64,000 nucleotides of DNA from Pantoea sp. BAV 3049 (GTDB lineage Bacteria; Pseudomonadota; Gammaproteobacteria; Enterobacterales; Enterobacteriaceae): positions 3,269,774-3,333,773 of the forward strand of contig NZ_WHOY01000031.1 of assembly GCF_009765445.1 (NCBI RefSeq), written 5' to 3'. Shown here piece by piece: positions 51,071 through 60,053 of the stretch. The position numbers were made by a program, and so were the translations under genes. Within the stretch, counting starts at the first letter, position 1, and each line of letters starts with the position of its first letter. The notes beneath the pieces were generated by a model that ran no database searches, was not told the DNA's origin, and saw only the letters and a list, made by a program, of their open reading frames with translations.

Positions 51071-51172
51071 CGGGGTACTCCATAAAAGTCAAAGTGAGCT
51101 ATCCGGCTCTGCACCACTGCACATCCTGTACAGGGACCGGCAACCTCTCAGCGGCTACCGGAGTCAGCCGGG

Positions 51173-51814
51173 CTATTCGAAGAACTGATTGATTTTCGCC
51201 TTGAGAATATCAATCGCAATGCGGTTTTTACCGCCGCGAGGCACGATGATGTCGGCGTACTGTTTGGAAGGTTCAATAAACTGTAAGAACATCGGGCGGA
51301 CGGTCTTCTGGTACTGAGCCATTACCGAATCCATTGAGCGGCCTCGCTCGTTAACGTCACGCTTCATGCGGCGCATCAGGCAAATATCCAGTGGCGTGTC
51401 GACAAAAATAGAGAAATTCATTTCCTGACGGAGACGCGCATCGGTCAGCAGAAGGATCCCTTCCAGAATAATCACTTTTTTAGGCTTCAGCTGCAGAGTT
51501 TGCCCGGTACGGGTATGCTCAACATAGCTGTAAACTGGCAGATCAATCGGCTTCCCGGCTTTCAGCATCTGCAGGTGTTGCAGCAGCAGACTGTGATCCA
51601 TCGCGCTGGGGTGATCGTAGTTAGTTTTTACCCGCTCATCCATAGTCAGGTGACTTTGATCTTTGTAATACGCATCCTCGGGGATGACACCAATATTTTC
51701 GTCGCCCACCCGCTCGCGTACTTCGCGATAGAGGGTACTGGCAATAAGACTTTTTCCCGAAGCTGAGGCGCCGGCAATACCTACGATGACGCACTGATGC
51801 GACTTATCAGTCAT
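51173..51814 (-). CDS. udk: Uridine/cytidine kinase Udk
   Basis: A 213-residue pyrimidine salvage kinase that phosphorylates uridine and cytidine with GTP or ATP. The P-loop is [18 protein letters not shown], with downstream [28 protein letters not shown] and [21 protein letters not shown] typical of Udk. It lies 102 bases before dcd, with 199 bases between it and the divergent PAP2 gene. Confidence 0.97.
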   Translation of the reverse strand: MTDKSHQCVIVGIAGASASGKSLIASTLYREVRERVGDENIGVIPEDAYYKDQSHLTMDERVKTNYDHPSAMDHSLLLQHLQMLKAGKPIDLPVYSYVEHTRTGQTLQLKPKKVIILEGILLLTDARLRQEMNFSIFVDTPLDICLMRRMKRDVNERGRSMDSVMAQYQKTVRPMFLQFIEPSKQYADIIVPRGGKNRIAIDILKAKINQFFE

Positions 51815-52013
51815 AAATTAAAGACCTGGTTACGGATTGTCAGAGACAATGGAGAGGATGAATTCGCGCGTAATTATAAGGATTTCGGGGGGTTGATGCC
51901 AGTGAAATGGAGTGAAAAAGCTTTTCAGACTTTACCGTTATACGCCCCTGCAGATGAAGGTTAAACTGATGTTAATGAGACTGACTTCACGTTTTTAGTC
52001 ATAAGGAATTCTG

Positions 52014-52643
52014 GTGTCCTGGCATATTTTGCATATTTTGACCTACTTTGGCGACAGCATGTTGCTTATCCCTACCGCGGTGATTATGGCTCTGCTGATC
52101 ACCTGGAAAAACAGCGACCGCCGTGCCGTCTGGTACTGGGCGCTGGTTTTCTGCACCGCTGGCGCTATTGTCAGCCTGTCTAAAATTGCTTTCCTGGGTT
52201 TCGGCATCGGCAGCGCCCGCTTCAACTTTACCGGCTTCAGCGGCCATAGCGCGATGTCCGCCACCCTGTGGCCGGTGATGCTGTGGCTGATCAGCGGACG
52301 CCTCCCCAGTTTCTGGCGGTTCGTCGCCATTGGTATTGGCTACCTGATCCCTCTGATGGTGGGTGTTTCCCGCCTGCTCCTCAACTATCACTCCAAAAGC
52401 GAAGTGATTACCGGTCTGATCCTCGGCTTTACTCTTAGTACTGCATTCCTGGTCAGCCAGCGCCGTTCGGAGTTGAAAGGCTTCTCCACCGGCCAGCTGT
52501 GCGTAGCGTTGCTGGTGCCGATTTTACTGATGGGCCACGGCCGGATTGCCACCACCCAGCAATTTCTGCAACGCCTTTCGGTGCAGATTGCCGGCATCGA
52601 CCATGCCTGGACGCGCTCCGAACTGCTGAAGCTGCGTCAGTAA
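52014..52643 (+). CDS. PAP2-family membrane phosphatase
   Basis: A 209-residue membrane protein starting at GTG with AAGGA upstream. About five hydrophobic segments carry a PAP2/acid phosphatase pattern: SKIAFLGFGIGSARFNFTGFSGHSAMSATLWP, giving the SGH motif, and GVSRLLLNYHSKSEVITG, giving the SR-x5-H motif. The usual aspartate four residues after that histidine is glutamate. Members dephosphorylate lipid phosphates such as undecaprenyl-PP or phosphatidate; the substrate here is unknown. E. coli has no such gene between udk and yegE, so it is an insertion relative to that order. Confidence 0.8.
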   Translation: MSWHILHILTYFGDSMLLIPTAVIMALLITWKNSDRRAVWYWALVFCTAGAIVSLSKIAFLGFGIGSARFNFTGFSGHSAMSATLWPVMLWLISGRLPSFWRFVAIGIGYLIPLMVGVSRLLLNYHSKSEVITGLILGFTLSTAFLVSQRRSELKGFSTGQLCVALLVPILLMGHGRIATTQQFLQRLSVQIAGIDHAWTRSELLKLRQ

Positions 52644-52789
52644 GCCTGCGATTTGCGGCAGAACAGGTCGTCAATCGTCCGAATACAGGGGTAAATTGAA
52701 TTACCACAAGCATTCCAGGGTGGTTATGTTAGCATGCCAAAAATAACCTGGATCGAGCTGACATAACCGTTGCCCTGCTGGATTTGTGA

Positions 52790-55700
52790 ATGACGACTGA
52801 GACCTTTTTAGCACCCGATCACACCTCTTCTCCGTGGGCCAACGCGCTGATGTTTGGCGTACTCTCTTTCGCTTTGACGTTGTTCTGTGTTGAGTTAATA
52901 AAAGTCAGCGGACAGATTTCTCCTTTGTGGTTTTCCACCGCCCTGATGACCATCCTGGTCTTCCGCCAGCCCAATAAATTACTGCCCCTGCAGCTGGCCT
53001 GCTGCGTGCTGGGGATCGCCGTGGCCAATGCACTGGTGCTGGGCTATTCATTTACGGCGATAAGGTTTCCCCTCCTCAATCTGGCCCAGGCTCTGCTGGG
53101 CGGCCTGCTGCTCCGCGCTTTACTGGACCGAAAAACTCCACTGGACTCGCTGCTGAGCTGGAGCAAAATGTTTGTAGCGGTCGGGCTGTTTACGCCACTG
53201 GTGGGTGGCCTGCTTGCCTGCTGGATGCTCAGCGCCAGCGGGCACGCCAGCTTCCGTTTTGTCTCCATCTGGGTGATCTCCGAAAGCATCGGCATGCTGG
53301 CACTGGGGCCGGTCTGCCTGCTGTGGCAGCGGGACTATCTGCGTAAAGCCATCAACCAGAATCAGCTGTTTGAAACCCTGCTGACGCTGCTGAGCACGGT
53401 GGTGGTGTGTTACTGCGTACTGCGCTATCTGCCCTGGCCTTTCACCTTTGTGATGGTCGTCCTGTTCTACAGCGCAATCCGGCTGCCGCGTCTTGAGGCG
53501 TTTATTGTCTTCCTCGCCACGCTCTCCATGATGATGCTGATGCTGGCGTTGCATCTGCTGGATATGAGTTCTGAAAATGGTGGCGTGGTCACTAATATGC
53601 CCTGGCTGCCGTTTCTGCTGGCCATTATCCCCAGCCATATGATGGCGCTGGTGATGCACTCTTTCCGTGAAGAGAAAAAGCACATCTCAGAGAGTGAAAA
53701 CCGTTTCCGTACCGCTATGGAGTACTCCGCTATTGGCATGGCGCTGGTCTCGCCGCAGGGCAAATGGCTGCAGGTGAACAAATCACTTTGTACGCTACTT
53801 GGCTATCAGGAATGTGAACTGAAGGCGATGGACTTCCAGCAGATTACCCACCCTGAAGATCTGGATGTCGATCTGGCTCAGGTGAATGCGCTACTGCGAG
53901 GCGATATTGAAACCTACAGCCTGGAAAAACGCTACTTCCGCAAGGATGGCCAGATTGTCTGGGCGCTGCTGGCGGTATCATTGGTGCGTGACAGCGAGTA
54001 TTTACCGCTCTATTTCATCTCCCAGATTGAAGATTTTACCGATCTGAAGAAAACCGAAGAAGTTAACCGCCTCCTGATGCAGCGCGTCACCCTGGCGAAT
54101 GAAGCGGGCGGCGTTGGCGTATGGGACTGGAACCTGAAGACCGGAAAAATGAGCTGGGATAAGCGAATGTTCCAGATCTACGGGTTACCGGAAAATGGCC
54201 TCGCCACCTACCTGACCTGGGCCAACAGCCTGCATCCTGCTGACCGGCAGATGGCGATTGACGCCTTTGACGACGCGGTTAAAACCTCTTCGCCCATTGA
54301 CCTGGTGTTCCGCATTGAAACCGCAACCGACACCCGTTATATCCACAGCCAGGCCATGATGATGCTGGATGACAAAGGCGACGTTGAGAGAATGCTGGGC
54401 ATCAATCAGGATGTCACTAACATGCGGCGGCTGACCGACGCGCTCTACCAGGAAAAAGAGCGGATGCACATCACGCTTGATGCGATTGGTGAAGCAGTGA
54501 TCAGTACCGATGAAGAGATGCGGGTGACATTTATGAATCCGGTCGCCGAAAGCATGAGCGGCTGGAAGCAGGAGAGCGCCGCAGGAAAACCGATCGGTGA
54601 CATTCTGCGAATTACCCATGGCAGCCTGGGGCCGGAAATGGAAAACCGGCTGCTGTGCGAACTTACTCAGTCCAAATCCGCGTCAAAGCTGGAGCAGGAG
54701 CTGGTGCTGCACAGCAGTTCAGGCGATCAGTTCGACATTCATTACAGCATCACGCCGCTGAAAACCCTTGAGGGCGATAACATTGGCAGCGTGATCGTCA
54801 TTCAGGACGTCAGCGAATCCCGCGAGATGATGCGCAGACTGAGCTACAGCGCCTCGCACGATATGCTGACCCGCCTGCCCAATCGCGTCAGCTTTGAGCA
54901 GCGGCTCAAACAGATGCTGCAAACGGCCAGCGAGCAGAACCGCCAGCATGCGCTGATTTTTATCGACCTGGACCGGTTCAAAGCGGTGAACGACAGCGCG
55001 GGTCATGCAGCGGGCGATGCACTGCTGCGGGAAATCTCCGGCATGATGCAGCACCATCTGCGCAGCAGCGACTTTCTTGCGCGTCTGGGCGGCGATGAGT
55101 TCGGCGTACTGCTGCAGGACTGCCCGCCAGACAACGCACGTGAAGTGACGGACCGCATCGTGAAAGCCGTAAACGATTACCGTTTCCTGTGGGAAGGCCG
55201 TCTGCACCGCGTCGGGGCCAGTGCGGGTATCACCATGCTGGATGACAGCAATTGCAGCGCCAGCGAGGTGATGGCCCAGGCTGACCTCGCCTGCTACAAC
55301 GCCAAGCACAGTGGACGCGGTCAGCTGTCAGTGTTTGAATCACATCTGCTCAGTGACCTGAAACCCGCCCTGTCGCGGGCAGAGAATGAACGGATTATTG
55401 CTCAGCAGCCAATGCGGCTGAGGGTGTGGGCGGTTGCCCCACCCCGCAAAATTCAGTCAGTCAGCTTTTATCTGGCAGAGATGCAACTGTTCACGCCTGA
55501 GGGAGAGGAAATTGATGAAGTCAGTTTCCGCGCCGGACTGCACGATGACGATCTGATGGCCGCACTGGATCGCAAACGGGTGGTGGAGTTCTTCCAGCAA
55601 TACGCTGCTGGGGTGATCGGCAAAGAACTGACCGTGATCCTGCCACTCTCTGCTGCCGGTTTGCACGATGAGAGTTTTATTGCTGAAACGACAGCACTAA

Positions 55701-56131
55701 GTGGTCGCGCCAACCTGCCAGGGAAATGGTTGTATTTTTCGCTGCCGTCAGAGGCCCTGCTGAATGCGGATGAACAGACGAGACGAAACGTTGAGCACCT
55801 GCGGGACAGTGGCTGTGGCATTGTGCTGAACAACTTTGGCCGCAATCTGGATGCCTTTAACCAGCTCCCCGTCGAACTGATTGACTATCTGATCCTGAGT
55901 CACGACCTGATAGCCAACGTCCACTGCAACCTGATGGATGAAATGATGGTGTCCATCCTGCAGGGTCATGCTCAGCGCCTGAATATCGCCACGCTGGCTG
56001 GCCCGGCCGAACTCCCGGTGGCGCTGACCACCCTCTCCACCATTGGCGTGGACTGCGTCTGGGGCGGAGCAATCGCCGACAGGCAGCCGCTCAGCGCGCT
56101 GCTGAACAACAGTGACTTTGCGATAAAATAG
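52790..56131 (+). CDS. dgcE: Diguanylate cyclase DgcE (YegE) with degenerate EAL domain
   Basis: An 1113-residue inner-membrane signalling protein. Domains in order: MASE1 sensor with about eight hydrophobic helices (about 10-290), three PAS domains (about 299-420, 425-545, 550-665), GGDEF (about 680-845) and an EAL-like tail (about 870-1113). The active site GGDEF is intact (near residue 767) and RSSD five residues upstream forms the product-inhibition I-site. The EAL domain has lost the EAL signature, and its DDFGTG-type loop reads NNFGRNLD, so it cannot be an active phosphodiesterase. In E. coli DgcE feeds c-di-GMP into curli and cellulose control. The long intergenic stretch before it carries its promoter. 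Confidence 0.93.
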   Translation: MTTETFLAPDHTSSPWANALMFGVLSFALTLFCVELIKVSGQISPLWFSTALMTILVFRQPNKLLPLQLACCVLGIAVANALVLGYSFTAIRFPLLNLAQALLGGLLLRALLDRKTPLDSLLSWSKMFVAVGLFTPLVGGLLACWMLSASGHASFRFVSIWVISESIGMLALGPVCLLWQRDYLRKAINQNQLFETLLTLLSTVVVCYCVLRYLPWPFTFVMVVLFYSAIRLPRLEAFIVFLATLSMMMLMLALHLLDMSSENGGVVTNMPWLPFLLAIIPSHMMALVMHSFREEKKHISESENRFRTAMEYSAIGMALVSPQGKWLQVNKSLCTLLGYQECELKAMDFQQITHPEDLDVDLAQVNALLRGDIETYSLEKRYFRKDGQIVWALLAVSLVRDSEYLPLYFISQIEDFTDLKKTEEVNRLLMQRVTLANEAGGVGVWDWNLKTGKMSWDKRMFQIYGLPENGLATYLTWANSLHPADRQMAIDAFDDAVKTSSPIDLVFRIETATDTRYIHSQAMMMLDDKGDVERMLGINQDVTNMRRLTDALYQEKERMHITLDAIGEAVISTDEEMRVTFMNPVAESMSGWKQESAAGKPIGDILRITHGSLGPEMENRLLCELTQSKSASKLEQELVLHSSSGDQFDIHYSITPLKTLEGDNIGSVIVIQDVSESREMMRRLSYSASHDMLTRLPNRVSFEQRLKQMLQTASEQNRQHALIFIDLDRFKAVNDSAGHAAGDALLREISGMMQHHLRSSDFLARLGGDEFGVLLQDCPPDNAREVTDRIVKAVNDYRFLWEGRLHRVGASAGITMLDDSNCSASEVMAQADLACYNAKHSGRGQLSVFESHLLSDLKPALSRAENERIIAQQPMRLRVWAVAPPRKIQSVSFYLAEMQLFTPEGEEIDEVSFRAGLHDDDLMAALDRKRVVEFFQQYAAGVIGKELTVILPLSAAGLHDESFIAETTALSGRANLPGKWLYFSLPSEALLNADEQTRRNVEHLRDSGCGIVLNNFGRNLDAFNQLPVELIDYLILSHDLIANVHCNLMDEMMVSILQGHAQRLNIATLAGPAELPVALTTLSTIGVDCVWGGAIADRQPLSALLNNSDFAIK

Positions 56132-56205
56132 CGCAAGGTTCTTGCTCTCTTTTCGGGCCTGGGCTAAAGTCGCCCCTTTTTTTCATAGCCAGTTGAGGGG
56201 GACGA

Positions 56206-57558
56206 ATGTTTATCGGCTTTGATTACGGTACGGCAAACTGCTCGGTAGCCATTATGAGCGAAGGCATGCCAGCACTGCTGCCGCTGGAAAACGGTTCCAC
56301 ATTACTGCCCTCTATGCTGTGTGCTCCGACCCGCGATTCGGTCAGCGAGTGGCTGTTCCGTCATCACCAGGTGCCCACGCCGGATGCGGATACCCAGGCG
56401 ATCCTGCGCCGGGCCATCACACTCAACCGGGAAGAAGATATTGAAGTCATGCCAGCCAGCGTGCAGTTCGGTCTGGCCTCACTGGCTCACTATATGGCCG
56501 ATCCGGAAGACGTCTGGTTCGTCAAATCCCCGAAATCCTTTCTCGGTGCCAGCGGCCTGAAGCCGCAGCAGGTGGCGTTTTTTGAGGATCTGGTCTGCGC
56601 GATGATGTTGCATATCCGCCAGACAGCAGAACAGCAGTTAAATGACAGCATCACCCAGGCGGTGATTGGCCGCCCGATCAACTTCCAGGGGCTGGGTGGC
56701 GATGAAGCCAACCGCCAGGCGCAGGGCATCCTGGCCCGTGCGGCCAGCCGTGCAGGATTTAAAGAAGTGGCGTTCCAGTTTGAACCGGTCGCTGCCGGAC
56801 TGGATTATGAAGCGACCCTGCAGGCGGAGACGCGCGTGCTGGTTGTGGATATCGGCGGGGGAACCACCGACTGTTCGATGCTGCTGATGGGCCCGCAATG
56901 GCAGGATAAATCTGACCGCAATGGCAGCCTGTTGGGGCACAGCGGCTGCCGCGTGGGCGGAAACGATCTGGATATCATGCTGGCCTTTAAAGAGCTGATG
57001 CCGCTGCTGGGCCTGGGTGGCGCAACGGAGAAAGGTATCGCCCTGCCCGCGCTGCCGTGGTGGAACGCCGTGGCGATCAACGACGTTCCGGCACAGAGCG
57101 ACTTCTACGCGACCGCCAGCCGCAAGCTGATTCAGGATTTGATCCGCGACGCGCAGGAGCCGGAGAAGGTGAAGCGCCTGCTGAAAGTCTGGCAGCAGCG
57201 CCTGAGCTATCGTCTGGTCCGTGCGGCGGAAGAGAGCAAGATTGCGCTGTCTGAACAGCCGCAGACGCTTTCCGCGCTGAACTTTATTGAGCAGTCGCTG
57301 GCAACGGAAATCACCGTGGATACGCTGAAAACCGCAATTGCACAGCCGTTGGAAAGAATTCAGGAGCAGGTAAAACTGGCGCTGGACGAGAGTGGCACCC
57401 GGCCGGATGTGATCTATCTGACTGGTGGCAGCGCCCGCTCGCCGGTTCTGCGACAGGCGCTGCAACAGCAGTTGCCTGATATCCCGCTGACCAGTGGCGA
57501 TGACTTTGGTTCCGTCACCGCCGGTCTGGCCCGCTGGGCTCAGGTGATGTTCCGCTGA
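56206..57558 (+). CDS. yegD: YegD, Hsp70-like ATPase
   Basis: A 450-residue actin/Hsp70-fold protein. Phosphate-binding motifs are FIGFDYGTANCSVAIM at the N-terminus and VLVVDIGGGTTDCSMLLM in the middle, with the adenosine motif YLTGGSARSPVLRQAL near the end. It consists of the ATPase domain with little or no substrate-binding domain, as in E. coli YegD. Chaperone activity is not established. It converges on an aldo/keto reductase gene. Confidence 0.94.
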   Translation: MFIGFDYGTANCSVAIMSEGMPALLPLENGSTLLPSMLCAPTRDSVSEWLFRHHQVPTPDADTQAILRRAITLNREEDIEVMPASVQFGLASLAHYMADPEDVWFVKSPKSFLGASGLKPQQVAFFEDLVCAMMLHIRQTAEQQLNDSITQAVIGRPINFQGLGGDEANRQAQGILARAASRAGFKEVAFQFEPVAAGLDYEATLQAETRVLVVDIGGGTTDCSMLLMGPQWQDKSDRNGSLLGHSGCRVGGNDLDIMLAFKELMPLLGLGGATEKGIALPALPWWNAVAINDVPAQSDFYATASRKLIQDLIRDAQEPEKVKRLLKVWQQRLSYRLVRAAEESKIALSEQPQTLSALNFIEQSLATEITVDTLKTAIAQPLERIQEQVKLALDESGTRPDVIYLTGGSARSPVLRQALQQQLPDIPLTSGDDFGSVTAGLARWAQVMFR

Positions 57559-57568
57559 TAAAGCCCTT

Positions 57569-57591
57569 CTTCAGCGGCTGACCCGCTGAAG
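57569..57591. terminator. Hairpin between convergent yegD and aldo/keto reductase genes
   Basis: A perfect nine-base-pair stem CTTCAGCGG/CCGCTGAAG (57569-57577, 57583-57591) with a five-base loop lies between the two stops. It has no T-run on either strand, so it may stabilise 3' ends rather than terminate by itself. Confidence 0.4.
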
Positions 57592-57601
57592 TTAGCCTGA
57601 T

Positions 57602-58564
57602 TCAGTAACTACTGGCTTCCGACAGCTCGCGGATGTCATCATCGCTGAGCTTCAGCGTGGCGGCTTTAGTCAGCTCATCGAGTTGCACCAGTGAAGTCAC
57701 GCTGACGATAGGTGCGGTGATGCTCGGGCGGGCAATCTGCCAGGCCAGCGCAACCTGTGTTGGCGTGGCGTTATTCGCCTGAGCAACCTGATCAAGCGCT
57801 TCCAGAATACTCAGGCCGCGCTTGTTCAGGTACTTCTGCACCACGCCGTCACCCCGCTTACTTTTGCTGGCATCTTCCGGCTTGCGGTATTTCCCGCTGA
57901 GAAAGCCACTGGCCAGAGAGTAGTAGTTAATCACCGCCAGACCGTTATCGTGCGCAACTTTCTCCAGGCCGCTTTCATACTCTTCGCGATCATAGAGATT
58001 GTATTCCGGCTGCAGGGTTTCATAGCGGGCAATCCCGTTGTCTTTGCTGACCTTCAGCGCTTCAGCCAGACGGCTGGCGGAATAGTTGGAAGCGCCAATC
58101 GCCCGCACCTTGCCTTCTTTAATCAGCGCATCAAAAGTCTGCAGCGTATCCTGCAGCGGTGTGTCACTGTCATCGCGGTGCGCCTGATATAAATCGATGT
58201 AATCGGTCTGCAGACGACGCAGCGAATCTTCCACTGACTGGCGGATGTAAGCCGGTGCCAGACCGGTGTTCCCCTCGCCCATATCCATGCCGACTTTGGT
58301 TGCCAGCACTATCTGGTCGCGCTTGCCGCTCTGCTTCAGCCAGTTACCGATAATGGTCTCAGACTCGCCGCCTTTATTACCCGGTGCCCAGCGTGAGTAT
58401 ACATCAGCGGTATCGATGAAATACAACCCCTTCTCCACCAGCGCATCCAGCAGCGAGAAAGACGTTTTCTGGTCGACTGTCCAGCCAAATACGTTGCCGC
58501 CAAAGGTCAGGGTGGGAACTTTGATGCCGCTGAGGCCCAGTGAACGGTGTTCTGATTGACTCAT
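57602..58564 (-). CDS. Aldo/keto reductase
   Basis: A 320-residue NADPH-dependent TIM-barrel oxidoreductase. The catalytic tetrad is recognisable: Asp and Tyr in FIDTADVYSRW, Lys in ATKVG, and His in LYQAHRDDSDTPLQDTL. The C-terminal VALAWQIARPSITAPIVSVTSLVQLDE is typical of the general-stress/Tas-like AKR group. The ATG at 58564 with AGGAG was chosen over a longer frame. The substrate is unknown; this gene is not in the corresponding E. coli yegD-mdtA interval as I recall it. Confidence 0.88.
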   Translation of the reverse strand: MSQSEHRSLGLSGIKVPTLTFGGNVFGWTVDQKTSFSLLDALVEKGLYFIDTADVYSRWAPGNKGGESETIIGNWLKQSGKRDQIVLATKVGMDMGEGNTGLAPAYIRQSVEDSLRRLQTDYIDLYQAHRDDSDTPLQDTLQTFDALIKEGKVRAIGASNYSASRLAEALKVSKDNGIARYETLQPEYNLYDREEYESGLEKVAHDNGLAVINYYSLASGFLSGKYRKPEDASKSKRGDGVVQKYLNKRGLSILEALDQVAQANNATPTQVALAWQIARPSITAPIVSVTSLVQLDELTKAATLKLSDDDIRELSEASSY

Positions 58565-58805
58565 AATCACTCTCCTGAGTTGAATGGTTTCGTGCGTGAC
58601 TACAGCGTAGCAAACCTGGGGCAAACCGCTTCGTTGATTTGTGGCAAAAGATTTTCAGGTTGTGAATACTTACACGGACTGAACAGTTATCCTTATTTCC
58701 TTCAATTTTGAAGCCGTTAAACTCGCTAAACTAAAAAGCTTAGGGGTCGCCCTTTGCAGACCCTCGTGGATATCCAGACTTGCTACCGGAGAGCTGAAAA
58801 CAACT

Positions 58806-60053
58806 ATGAACAGCAAAAGCCGTTCCCGTAAAATTTTACCGATCCTTGTGGTGGCCGCTGTCGCCGCCGGTGGCTGGTACTGGTGGCACAGCCACAATGC
58901 AACTGCGCCGGAAAGCAGTAAAGGGGCAGAGCATCAACGGGCTGGCGGAGTTAAAGCGGGCGGTGGCAGACGCGGCGGAACCGGCGCGCTGGCCCCGGTA
59001 CAGGCGGCTGAAGCCGTTCGTCAGAGCGTTCCTCAGTATCTTTCCGGTCTGGGCACCGTGACGGCAGCCAATACCGTCACCCTCCGCAGCCGCGTGGACG
59101 GCGACCTGATGGCGCTGCACTTTACGGAAGGGCAGGAAGTGAAAGCCGGGCAACTGCTGGCAGAAATAGATCCCCGTCCTTATCAGGTCGCGCTGACTCA
59201 GGCGCAGGGGCAGCTGGCAAAAGATCAGGCCACGCTGGCTAATGCACGCCGCGATCTCGCCCGCTATGAGAAGCTGGCAAAAACCAATCTCGTCTCACAG
59301 CAGGAAATGGATACCCAGCGTTCGCTGGTTAACGAAACGCTGGGCACCATTAAAGCCGATGAGGGCAGCGTCGCCAGCGCCCAGTTGAATCTGACCTACA
59401 GCCGTGTCACCTCCCCAATCTCTGGCCGTGTCGGCCTGAAGCAGGTTGATATTGGCAATTACATCACCAGCGGCGACACTAACGGCATTGTGGTGATCAC
59501 CCAGACTCACCCGATCGATCTGGTGTTCAGCCTGCCGGAAAATGAAATCGGTACCATTCTGACCGCGCAGAAAACCGGCGAGCCCATTCCGGTCGAAGCC
59601 TGGGACCGCAGCAATAAAACCCTGCTGACCAGCGGCACGCTACTGAGCATGGACAACCAGATTGATGCCACCACCGGTACGGTAAAGCTGAAAGCCCGTT
59701 TCACCAATACTGACGACATGCTGTTCCCTAATCAGTTCGTCAATGCCCGCCTGAAGGTCAGCACCCTGCAGGATGCCATTGTCATCCCGGCTGCGGCGCT
59801 GCAGATGGGTAACGAAGGCAACTTCGTCTGGGTGGTGAACGAAGAGAACAAGGTCAGCAAGAAGCTGGTGACCACCGGGTTGCAGGACAGTCAGAAAGTG
59901 GTGATTAAAGCCGGTCTGGATGCCGGAGATAAAGTTGTCACCGACGGCATCGATCGCCTGACCGAAGGTGCGAAAGTCGAAGTGGTTGCGCCACAGTCCA
60001 CTCCGCTGACTTCCGGTAAGATCGCCCAGCCTGCCAAAGGAGCCAGCTCCTGA
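58806..60053 (+). CDS. mdtA: RND efflux periplasmic adaptor MdtA
   Basis: A 415-residue membrane-fusion protein linking the MdtB/MdtC pump to TolC. An N-terminal signal anchor ([19 protein letters not shown]) is followed by [38 protein letters not shown] (barrel-sandwich domain), a helical hairpin ([26 protein letters not shown]) and beta-barrel parts ([18 protein letters not shown]). The E. coli homologue is controlled by BaeSR; I could not pick out a BaeR site in the 180 bases upstream. Its stop overlaps mdtB by one base. Confidence 0.95.
   Translation: MNSKSRSRKILPILVVAAVAAGGWYWWHSHNATAPESSKGAEHQRAGGVKAGGGRRGGTGALAPVQAAEAVRQSVPQYLSGLGTVTAANTVTLRSRVDGDLMALHFTEGQEVKAGQLLAEIDPRPYQVALTQAQGQLAKDQATLANARRDLARYEKLAKTNLVSQQEMDTQRSLVNETLGTIKADEGSVASAQLNLTYSRVTSPISGRVGLKQVDIGNYITSGDTNGIVVITQTHPIDLVFSLPENEIGTILTAQKTGEPIPVEAWDRSNKTLLTSGTLLSMDNQIDATTGTVKLKARFTNTDDMLFPNQFVNARLKVSTLQDAIVIPAAALQMGNEGNFVWVVNEENKVSKKLVTTGLQDSQKVVIKAGLDAGDKVVTDGIDRLTEGAKVEVVAPQSTPLTSGKIAQPAKGASS

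Noticed and set aside
56638-57465. A 275-codon open frame on the minus strand
   Set aside because: It is antisense to yegD, rich in His/Gln/Arg as shadow frames are, with no domain.
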